Position numbers and translations under genes: made by a program | In this document: positions 6,059 through 12,149 of the stretch, piece after piece | Numbering within the stretch: position 1 is the first letter of the stretch | How the letters are laid out: every line of letters begins with the position of its first letter | Assembly: GCA_016939345.1 (NCBI GenBank) | Contig: JAFGHG010000206.1 | Span: 1 to 12,149, forward strand | Reading direction: 5' to 3' | DNA length: 12,149 nt | From: Candidatus Omnitrophota bacterium | GTDB taxonomy: Bacteria; Omnitrophota; Gorgyraeia; Duberdicusellales; 4484-171 | The notes under the pieces: generated by a model | What the model was told of the DNA's origin: nothing | What the model saw: the letters and a program-made list of their open reading frames with translations, nothing else | The model's database searches: none

Positions 6059-7330
6059 ATGAAGGGGAAAATATATATTATTTCAATATATCTTTTAATA
6101 ATTACGATTTTTTTTGCTGACTGGTTTGCTGATGCCTTAAAACTTATACCCCGTCAAATCACCTGGTTTTCCGAGATAATAATTTTTTTTCTCCTTTTAG
6201 CAGCTTTGGAAAAATCAGGATTAAAGAGGCTTCTTAAATTCAAATACAACTGGTTTTTGTTCTCCCTGGCCGGCCTGAGCCTTATTTCTTTTATTTTGAA
6301 CGCTCAGAGCCCTTTTATGCTGGTTTCAATACTGCATAAGTATTTTAAATATATGGTTATGGCTGCTGTTTTGTTTTCTCTTGGCCTTGAACTGGATATT
6401 TATAAAAAAACTTTCAAGTTCCTTACAGCGGTTATTTTAATACAGGTACCTGTTTCATATTTTCAAAGGATATATTATGCACCCATAAGCGGATTGAGAT
6501 TTGCCGAGGATGCTGCCGGAGGCACTTTAGGCCGGACTTCAACCGACACATTGAGCTGCGCCTGTGCCGTTTTTATTGTCCTGTTTATAAAAAATTTTAT
6601 CTCCTCAGGAAGAAAATTGTATATTTTCCTGGCGCTTATTATGTATATACCCGCTGTTTATGCTTCGACTAAGTTCAGCTTTATTTTTTACCCTCTGATT
6701 TTTATTTTTATGGCTGGAATTTTTTTCTATAACCAAGATAATCTTTTTAGAAAAAAATTTTTAAAACTGGCAATAGTTACTATTATTACTTTGTCAGTAA
6801 ATTGCGCTTTTATTTTCTGGCATGAGGCGGTGGCAAAAAGATTTGAGGTCATCAGCTGGTTTAAGAATCCAGTCCAAATACTTGATTATGAGATGAAAAT
6901 AGTAGAACAAAATAACCTTGGGGTTTTCAGGCATGAGGGGAGAATCGCTCCCTGCCTGAAGGCTCACAGCTTATTTAAAGAGAGGCCTGATAAATTAATA
7001 TTCGGCTTTGGAGGCTGTTCTGCCGGTGAAAGTTATTTAAAGGGTGATTTTACAGGCCGGCTCTATAAAAAGGGATTTTCGATTTATAAGCCTAGTTTTA
7101 TAAAAATTTTAGTCGAATTCGGCATTGCAGGCTTATTGCTTTATTTTTTATTGCTGTTTCAGGTTTTATTCGAGGGTCTAAAATCAAAAAACTACCTATT
7201 AACGGGATTAAGCTTTGTTTTGCTGGGCATGTCTTTTTATACGGCAACTTGGGATAATGACGTTGTAAGTTTTTTATTCTGGTTTATTCTGGCCGCCAGC
7301 CTTTCTTATAAAGAAATTGGCTTAGATTGA
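6059..7330 (+). CDS. O-antigen ligase/polymerase-like (Wzy/WaaL-type) polytopic membrane protein
   Basis: The 423-residue protein has about ten hydrophobic segments spread over the whole length and a longer extracytoplasmic loop (about 258-345) between the later segments. The loop holds RHEGRIAPCLKAH (291-303), then the FGFGG turn (315-319), and is followed by KILVEFGIAGLLLYFLLL (349-366), which matches the Wzy_C pattern of 'G-x-G…E-x-G-(I/L)-x-G'. Such proteins polymerise repeat units or transfer lipid-linked glycans to an acceptor on the outer face of the inner membrane; polymerase and ligase cannot be told apart by eye. It starts 13 bases after the sulfotransferase stop and ends 2 bases before the next ATG. 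Confidence 0.78.
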   Translation: MKGKIYIISIYLLIITIFFADWFADALKLIPRQITWFSEIIIFFLLLAALEKSGLKRLLKFKYNWFLFSLAGLSLISFILNAQSPFMLVSILHKYFKYMVMAAVLFSLGLELDIYKKTFKFLTAVILIQVPVSYFQRIYYAPISGLRFAEDAAGGTLGRTSTDTLSCACAVFIVLFIKNFISSGRKLYIFLALIMYIPAVYASTKFSFIFYPLIFIFMAGIFFYNQDNLFRKKFLKLAIVTIITLSVNCAFIFWHEAVAKRFEVISWFKNPVQILDYEMKIVEQNNLGVFRHEGRIAPCLKAHSLFKERPDKLIFGFGGCSAGESYLKGDFTGRLYKKGFSIYKPSFIKILVEFGIAGLLLYFLLLFQVLFEGLKSKNYLLTGLSFVLLGMSFYTATWDNDVVSFLFWFILAASLSYKEIGLD

Positions 7331-7332
7331 CA

Positions 7333-8559
7333 ATGAAGATACTTTTAATAAACAAGTTTCTATACCGACGGGCAGGAGCCGAAACAAGTTTTTTGGATAC
7401 GGCCAGGCTTTTATCTTCTAAAGGCCACGAAGTCATCCTCTGGGGTATGGATGATAAAAAAAATCCCGAAAACAAGTATAAAAATTTCCTTCTTAAGGGT
7501 ATAGATTATAACAAGCCACTTGGTTTGTTCCAAAGTTTTAAAGCCGGGTTAGACCTTCTCTATAATTTTAAGGCAAAAAATCAGATTAAAAAACTGATAT
7601 CCAGGATAAAACCCGATATTGCTCATATTCATAATATTGCCCATCAGATATCGCCTTCGATTCTGGACTCTCTTTATGAATTTAAGATACCGACAGCTAT
7701 GACCCTGCACGATTACAAGCTTTTTTGCCCAAACTACCGTATGTTTACCCAAGAAAGATATTGTGATGAGTGCAAAAACTCCAGATTCCACCGCTGCTTC
7801 TTGAATAAATGCGTTAAAGATTCATACCCTAAAAGCCTGCTTACATCATTGGAGATGTTTTTACACCATAATATTTTAAAAATATATGATAAGGTAAATA
7901 CCTTTACTTCGCCGAGCCTATTTTTGATCCAAAAAGCCAGGGATTTCGGCCTTAAAAAGGAAATAATCCATCATAAGTATTTTATGGATGCAAAAAACTG
8001 CCGGCCTTCTTATGACTGTAAAGAAAAAGCTTTACTTTATTTTGGCAGGCTTTCTTCTGAAAAAGGCATTATGCCTTTGATAGAAACAGTTAAATCCTTA
8101 AAGGTAAATTTAAGAATAGCCGGAGGCGGCCCCTTAAAAGAAGAGATAGAAAAGAAAATAAAAAATGAAAAGATAAACAATGTTTTTTTTCTCGGATATA
8201 AGGAAAAAAAAGATCTTGATCAAGAGATTGGTTCAATTCTGTTCACAGTAGTGCCTTCGCTCTGGCATGAGAACAGTCCTTTTGCCGTACTTGAGTCTTT
8301 TGTTAAAGGAAAGCCGGTTATCGCCAGCAATACCGGCGGGATCCCGGAATTGGTAAAAGATATGAAGACCGGCCTTATATTTAATCCTCAGAACACCAAA
8401 GAGTTAGGCAATAAAATATCTTTTCTCTATAATAACCCCGGCCTTGTTAAAGAAATGGGCCAAAGGGCCAGGGAGTTTATTGAAGAGGAATTTGACCCTG
8501 ACCAGCACTATTTAGACCTTATGCACATATACAAGCAGACTATAGCCGCAGAAAAATAA
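7333..8559 (+). CDS. GT4-type glycosyltransferase with a cysteine cluster
   Basis: The 408-residue cytoplasmic GT-B enzyme transfers a sugar from a nucleotide-sugar donor to a growing glycan. The N-terminal domain has MKILLINKFLYRRAGAET (1-18) and ends its acceptor half with HDYKLFCPNYRMF (126-138). A cysteine group follows (C132, C144, C147, C155, C160), a pattern seen in a subset of GT4 enzymes and likely structural or metal-binding. The donor domain starts at LLYFGRLSSEKG (234-245), with RIAGGGPL (261-268), the E-x7-E motif in ENSPFAVLE (313-321) and ASNTGGIPELV (331-341). A TTG at 7327 also fits the frame; I prefer ATG 7333, which gives the usual MKIL start. No Shine-Dalgarno is evident, so expression probably depends on coupling to the stop 2 bases upstream. 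Donor and acceptor are unknown. Confidence 0.88.
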   Translation: MKILLINKFLYRRAGAETSFLDTARLLSSKGHEVILWGMDDKKNPENKYKNFLLKGIDYNKPLGLFQSFKAGLDLLYNFKAKNQIKKLISRIKPDIAHIHNIAHQISPSILDSLYEFKIPTAMTLHDYKLFCPNYRMFTQERYCDECKNSRFHRCFLNKCVKDSYPKSLLTSLEMFLHHNILKIYDKVNTFTSPSLFLIQKARDFGLKKEIIHHKYFMDAKNCRPSYDCKEKALLYFGRLSSEKGIMPLIETVKSLKVNLRIAGGGPLKEEIEKKIKNEKINNVFFLGYKEKKDLDQEIGSILFTVVPSLWHENSPFAVLESFVKGKPVIASNTGGIPELVKDMKTGLIFNPQNTKELGNKISFLYNNPGLVKEMGQRAREFIEEEFDPDQHYLDLMHIYKQTIAAEK

Positions 8560-8676
8560 TTTATTTCTTTATGATTATAAAGATTACTATATAATGATTG
8601 ACGGTATAAAGCGCAGCCAGTTTGAATTTAACTCAATATACTATATACGACATACGAAATACCTTAACAATTTTTT
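8560..8676 (+). promoter_or_regulatory. Intergenic gap with hairpin and possible promoter elements
   Basis: This is the longest non-coding gap in the window. TCTTTAT (8566-8572) and ATAAAGA (8577-8583) form a 7-bp stem with a GATT loop and no T-run, so it is a poor terminator. TATAAT (8590-8595) is a perfect -10-like hexamer without a convincing -35 partner. TTGACG (8598-8603) resembles a -35 and TATACT (8637-8642) a -10, but their spacing is too long to pair. An internal promoter for the genes from 8677 onward is plausible, but base composition alone would give such hexamers often. Confidence 0.3.
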
Positions 8677-9792
8677 ATGAAAATTGCATTCATAGGCCAA
8701 AAAGGAATACCTTGTATATGGGGAGGCGTAGAAAACCATGTAGAGAATATATCTTTAAAGCTCAGCCAGCAGGGTAAATCGGTAATCGTTTATGTAAGAA
8801 ATTGGTATACCCCCAAAAATATAAAAGAACATCAGGCAGTGAAGCTTGTTCACCTGCCTACAATTCAGACTAAATACCTGGATGCTTTCGTCCACACCTT
8901 TATCTGCACAATCCATGCCTTGTTTCAGAATTGCGATATAATCCATTATCAGGCTATTGGCCCGGGTTTTTTTTGCTGGCTTCCGAGATTATTCGGAATA
9001 AAGACTGTTGTGACTATACACAGACTTGACTATGAAGACGGCAAGTGGGGCTGGTTTTCAAGAGGTTTCCTGAAATTCTCTGAGTTTATTTCTCTTAAAT
9101 ATTCATCTGAGGTTACTGTGGTTTCCCGGGAGCTTGAGAATTTTTACCGTAAGAAAGGTTATAAGACCAATTACATACCTAATGGAGTTAATAAGCCTAT
9201 AGAGGCCAAAGCAGATGTTATTACCAAAAAATATAATCTTTCAAGCAAATCCTATATTCTTGCCTGTAGCCGTTTTGCTCCGGCAAAAAGGATTGATTGG
9301 ATAATAAAGGCTTATCAAAGCTTAGATGAACCAAGATTGAAGCTGGTGATTGCCGGGGGTACAACCCATTTGAATCCATATGCCAGGCATATAGCTAGAT
9401 TGGCCAGAAACGACAAAAATATACTTTTTACCGGTTTTGTCAGCGGCAGAGAAAAAGAAGAACTTTTCAGTAATGCCAGATTCTTTATCCATGCTTCCCT
9501 GGTCGAAGGCCTGCCTATAGCCCTGCTGGAGGCCATGAGCTATGGAATAATTTGTATTGCCAGTAATATCGGACCGCACAGTGAGATAATTAAAGAGGGA
9601 GATAACGGTTTTTTGTTCAAGCATGATGATTTTAAAGACCTTGTGCAGAAAATAAACTACGCCATAAACTTAAACGGCGACGATATTTTCGGTATAAACA
9701 ATCAGGTGGCCAGAGAATCAGTTACAGATTATAACTGGCAGGCCACAGCTGATAATACAAGTAAAATTTACTCTGCTTTAGTGGCAAAATAA
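8677..9792 (+). CDS. GT4-type glycosyltransferase (DUF1972/rhamnosyltransferase-like)
   Basis: The 371-residue GT-B enzyme opens with MKIAFIGQKGIPCIWGGVEN (1-20), the glycine-rich start of a GT4 subgroup often annotated as rhamnosyl- or related transferases. LPTIQTKYLDAFVHT (60-74), HYQAIGPG (90-97) and VTIHRLDYEDGKWG (112-125) match that subgroup's N-terminal domain. YIPNGVNKP (166-174) is the hinge and SRFAPAKRIDW (198-208) starts the donor domain. EGLPIALLEAMSYG (277-290) carries the E-x7-E pair E277/E285, followed by ASNIGPHSEII (295-305). It is full length for the family and follows the 117-base gap; no Shine-Dalgarno precedes the ATG (TTAACAATTTTTT). The likely role is elongating the repeat unit of the cluster's polysaccharide; the sugar cannot be read from sequence. 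Confidence 0.88.
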   Translation: MKIAFIGQKGIPCIWGGVENHVENISLKLSQQGKSVIVYVRNWYTPKNIKEHQAVKLVHLPTIQTKYLDAFVHTFICTIHALFQNCDIIHYQAIGPGFFCWLPRLFGIKTVVTIHRLDYEDGKWGWFSRGFLKFSEFISLKYSSEVTVVSRELENFYRKKGYKTNYIPNGVNKPIEAKADVITKKYNLSSKSYILACSRFAPAKRIDWIIKAYQSLDEPRLKLVIAGGTTHLNPYARHIARLARNDKNILFTGFVSGREKEELFSNARFFIHASLVEGLPIALLEAMSYGIICIASNIGPHSEIIKEGDNGFLFKHDDFKDLVQKINYAINLNGDDIFGINNQVARESVTDYNWQATADNTSKIYSALVAK

Positions 9793-9815
9793 ACAATACC
9801 TAAAAGCCAGCAGGA

Positions 9816-10967
9816 ATGCCCGAGAGCGAAAACAAAAAGATATATTGGATAAACCCCGACCGTTTTGACTTAAAACCAGATAAAAGCACCTACCTAGAAT
9901 CAAGCCGAATACTCCTAGAGAATGATTTTCAGGTTTTTATCCTTACCGGCTATAAAGGCAAGCCTTATTTATCTGAATCGGCCAGTTTCAAAATAGTAAG
10001 CTTTAAAGCCTTACAGTTTCCTGGATTTTTCAGGGTTAATTTACTGCTTAAAATATTTTTCTGGCTGAAAAAAAGGCTCAAGAATAATGATATCCTTATT
10101 GTTGATGCAGAATCCCTTATAGTAGGGGTTCTGCTTAGAAGGATAAAAGGCTGCTTTCTCCAGCTTGATTTCAGAACTATCCCCGCCGGAAGAAAAACCC
10201 TCAAGTCATTTATAGACGAGACTATTGTCTGGAGAGTTTTATTAAGGTTTCTGCACCGCTTTGCCAGCGGCTATTCTTTTAATACAGAGAGCATGCGCCA
10301 GGAGTTGTCAGAGAAGTTTGGTTTAAAAACTGATGACTATGTAATATGCCATTCGGGAGTAAATTGCCAAGTGTTTAAGCCTTATAAAACAGATAAAGAA
10401 AAGAAATTCGTTTTTATCTACCACGGCACTGTATCAGAAGAGAAGGGGCTAAAACAGGTTATACTTTCTTTACTTGAGATTAATCCGCAGATGAAAGAAA
10501 ATATTGTTTTTAGGATTTACGGATCAGGTCTTGACTATAAAAAATTCATAAAAATGGTTAAAAGGCTTGGGCTTGATAATACAGTGGAATTCAAAGGCCT
10601 GCTGGATTATGATAAAATAGCTTTTGAAATATCTAAGGCTGACGCAGGAATCTGTCCTTTTCCCGATAAGGCAATATGGCGCACTGCTTCTCCTTTAAAA
10701 GTTTTTGAATATTTATCGTGCGCAAAACCAGTTATATCCACGCCGGTCAGCTCAAATAAAAGAATATTAGCGGATTTACCTTTTGTTATCTGGGCTGAAG
10801 GCTTTGGTTCCAAAGATATAGCTGCAGCCATAGAAAATGCCTACCGCAGAAGAGATGAATTGAATGAGCTGGGAAAGATAGCCCGGGATTTTGCCATGTC
10901 TAACTGCACATGGGAAAGATCAGGTAACAGCCTGGCTCGGTATTTAAAGGAAAAAACACAAGATTAA
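9816..10967 (+). CDS. GT4-like glycosyltransferase
   Basis: The 383-residue GT-B protein is more divergent than the two upstream enzymes. The N-terminal domain (1-180) has IYWINPDR (9-16), a basic amphipathic stretch IFFWLKKRLKNND (80-92) that may bind the membrane, DILIVDAES (92-100) and LQLDFRTIPAG (115-125). The hinge is CHSGVNCQVFKPY (178-190). The donor domain starts at FVFIYHGTVSEEKG (198-211), then RIYGSG (233-238), and DAGICPFPD (276-284) before SPLKVFEYLSCAKPVISTP (292-310), where E298 is the likely donor-binding residue of the GT4 E-x7-E region, although the first glutamate is absent. AGGA directly abuts the ATG, closer than ideal, and an upstream stop at 9801 leaves no earlier start. 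The gene ends in TAATG, sharing one base with the next. Confidence 0.82.
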   Translation: MPESENKKIYWINPDRFDLKPDKSTYLESSRILLENDFQVFILTGYKGKPYLSESASFKIVSFKALQFPGFFRVNLLLKIFFWLKKRLKNNDILIVDAESLIVGVLLRRIKGCFLQLDFRTIPAGRKTLKSFIDETIVWRVLLRFLHRFASGYSFNTESMRQELSEKFGLKTDDYVICHSGVNCQVFKPYKTDKEKKFVFIYHGTVSEEKGLKQVILSLLEINPQMKENIVFRIYGSGLDYKKFIKMVKRLGLDNTVEFKGLLDYDKIAFEISKADAGICPFPDKAIWRTASPLKVFEYLSCAKPVISTPVSSNKRILADLPFVIWAEGFGSKDIAAAIENAYRRRDELNELGKIARDFAMSNCTWERSGNSLARYLKEKTQD

Positions 10968-12149
10968 TGTACAGCTTTGATCATAATTTGTTTTACCTTT
11001 CAGGCTTTTTTCTTGCCGGGTCTGTTGCCTTCTTTTATTATCCTTTAGCCGGTTTGTTGTTTCTGATTTTTTCCTTTGTTCTTGCTTTTGACCGGATATT
11101 GTGGTTTCATCCCTGCGATATAATCTTTGTCCCATTTTTTATCAGCGGTCTGCTGCGGATAGCATTTAAAAAAATAAAGCCTTTCGCCGGCAGAAAAATA
11201 GTTTTTTATTTTTTTCCTTTTTTTGCAGCTCTTATTATCTCAGCAGCTTTGGGCCCGGAGCCTTTTAAATTCAAGGGACAGATTTATCTATGGCTTCAGA
11301 TACCTTTTACCTATATAATAGCGCTCAATTTGATCAAGACGTTTAAACAGCTTAAGTTTATTATTTATTCTATGATAGCCAGCGGTTTTATACTGGCAGT
11401 TTTATACATTTGCATTCAGTACCCTTTCAATTTTTTCCTCGATCAGCCTTATAGTTTAGGCCATAACCTGATGGCTACGGTTTTTGGTTTTTGTTTATTT
11501 CTTATACTTGGTTCTTTAACCGGTCAGAAGAAAAAAAATCACAGAAATATACTTTTTATCTCTGTGGCTATTGTTTTTGTTTCCATGATACTTACGACTT
11601 CCCGCTGGGGAATAGCCACTTTTTTATTTTCAGTTTTTATCTTCATTAACTTTGCCCTGAAGAAGGACAGGCTAAAGATAAACTCTTTTATGTTTTCGCT
11701 TCTTTGCGGTTCTTTATTGCTTTTTGTCCCCTTATATTTTTTTTACCCTGATTTTTTCGACAGGTTTCAGCTAAAATTTTATAATCTATGGTTTAGAATG
11801 GAAATTTTTCATTCGGCCCTGCTTTTTATCAGGCAGCACCCATTGAAAGGTATAGGACTTGGTTATTTTTTTAGTTATACATACCTTAACCATGCCCATA
11901 ATATCTTTTTACAAATAATGGTTGAGGCCGGTCTCATAGGCCTGGTGTCTTTTGTTTTCTTTATCCTGGCAGCAGCCAGATATTTTATTCAGAAAATAAG
12001 AAAATTTCCTGAGTTTGATAGGCCAATTTTTTATGCTGTAAGCGGATGTTTCCTTTTTTTTCTTCTTCAGAACATGCTTGATTTTACACTGGATAGAGGA
12101 ATAGGGATACAGATAGGCCTATTATTGGCAATAATGGACTTATCAACCG
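10967..12149 (+). CDS. Second O-antigen ligase/polymerase-like membrane protein (3' end beyond the window)
   Basis: The frame is open from ATG 10967 to the right edge (394 codons so far), starting on the last base of the previous stop. It has about ten hydrophobic segments, a TTSRWG turn (210-215) typical of O-antigen ligases, a short extracytoplasmic loop (about 259-295), and a clear Wzy_C signature: HPLKGIGLGYFF (291-302), HAHNIFLQIMVEAGLIGL (309-326). The His-Asn-x-x-Leu-Gln…Glu-x-Gly-Leu-x-Gly pattern is a better family match than the first ligase-like gene at 6059. It could be the polymerase while the other is the ligase, or the reverse; the sequence does not decide this. At most a short C-terminal piece is missing. 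Confidence 0.82.
   Translation, partial: MYSFDHNLFYLSGFFLAGSVAFFYYPLAGLLFLIFSFVLAFDRILWFHPCDIIFVPFFISGLLRIAFKKIKPFAGRKIVFYFFPFFAALIISAALGPEPFKFKGQIYLWLQIPFTYIIALNLIKTFKQLKFIIYSMIASGFILAVLYICIQYPFNFFLDQPYSLGHNLMATVFGFCLFLILGSLTGQKKKNHRNILFISVAIVFVSMILTTSRWGIATFLFSVFIFINFALKKDRLKINSFMFSLLCGSLLLFVPLYFFYPDFFDRFQLKFYNLWFRMEIFHSALLFIRQHPLKGIGLGYFFSYTYLNHAHNIFLQIMVEAGLIGLVSFVFFILAAARYFIQKIRKFPEFDRPIFYAVSGCFLFFLLQNMLDFTLDRGIGIQIGLLLAIMDLST

Noticed and set aside
7327..7332. TTG start for the first GT4 gene
   Set aside because: ATG 7333 gives the normal MKIL N-terminus for this family; the extension adds only two residues.
9315..9624. Two overlapping antisense open frames opposite the second GT4 gene
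   Set aside because: They are antisense shadows of a well-supported glycosyltransferase, with no family motifs or ribosome-binding site.
10944..11135. Antisense open frame of 63 codons opposite the second ligase-like gene
   Set aside because: Its lysine/arginine/glutamine-rich composition is the reverse complement of a membrane protein's T-rich codons; the sense frame carries a clear Wzy_C pattern.
1..12149. CRISPR array, insertion sequence, tRNA or defence system
   Set aside because: No regularly spaced direct repeats, no transposase or integrase motifs, no tRNA-like cloverleaf and no nuclease or defence families were seen on either strand.

Overview
This is an AT-rich, gene-dense bacterial window. 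All identifiable genes lie on the + strand with short overlaps or small gaps, so it reads as one or two long transcription units. No rRNA, tRNA, CRISPR array, transposase or integrase was seen. The protein families (Lgt-like, DUF4395-like, Stf0 sulfotransferase, Wzy/WaaL-like proteins, GT4 glycosyltransferases) and the partial use of Shine-Dalgarno sequences point to a bacterium, probably diderm. Heavy use of ATA, AGA and AGG codons and the style of the gene cluster recall uncultured lineages such as Omnitrophota, but this cannot be settled from the sequence and is a weak inference.

Region A (about 1-3715) starts with the tail of an upstream gene. It continues with a tightly packed set: a multi-cysteine radical SAM enzyme of the MJ0619/Tes (tetraether lipid synthase) superfamily, an isoprenylcysteine methyltransferase (ICMT)-type integral membrane methyltransferase, a DUF4395-like membrane protein, a divergent prolipoprotein diacylglyceryl transferase (Lgt) homologue, and an unrecognised 109-residue membrane protein. 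The first three genes overlap by ATGA and the last two overlap by 8 bases. Apart from the radical SAM enzyme, all products are integral membrane proteins. The set looks like a membrane-lipid or lipid-linked modification cassette. That function is inferred, and it is the most interesting part of the window.

Region B (about 3755-12149) is a surface-polysaccharide cluster: a membrane-anchored sulfatase-fold protein with several non-canonical active-site positions, an Stf0-type sulfotransferase coupled to it by ATGA, an O-antigen ligase/polymerase-like membrane protein, three GT4-type glycosyltransferases, and a second O-antigen ligase/polymerase-like protein that runs off the right edge. Together they suggest synthesis, polymerisation or ligation, and possibly sulfation, of an exported glycan. 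No flippase, ABC transporter, initiating transferase or sugar-nucleotide synthesis gene is in the window, so the cluster probably continues to the right.

The only intergenic gap over 100 bases (8560-8676) separates the first GT4 gene from the second. It holds a small AT-rich hairpin and -10-like hexamers but no gene. There is no gene-free stretch above 300 bases.
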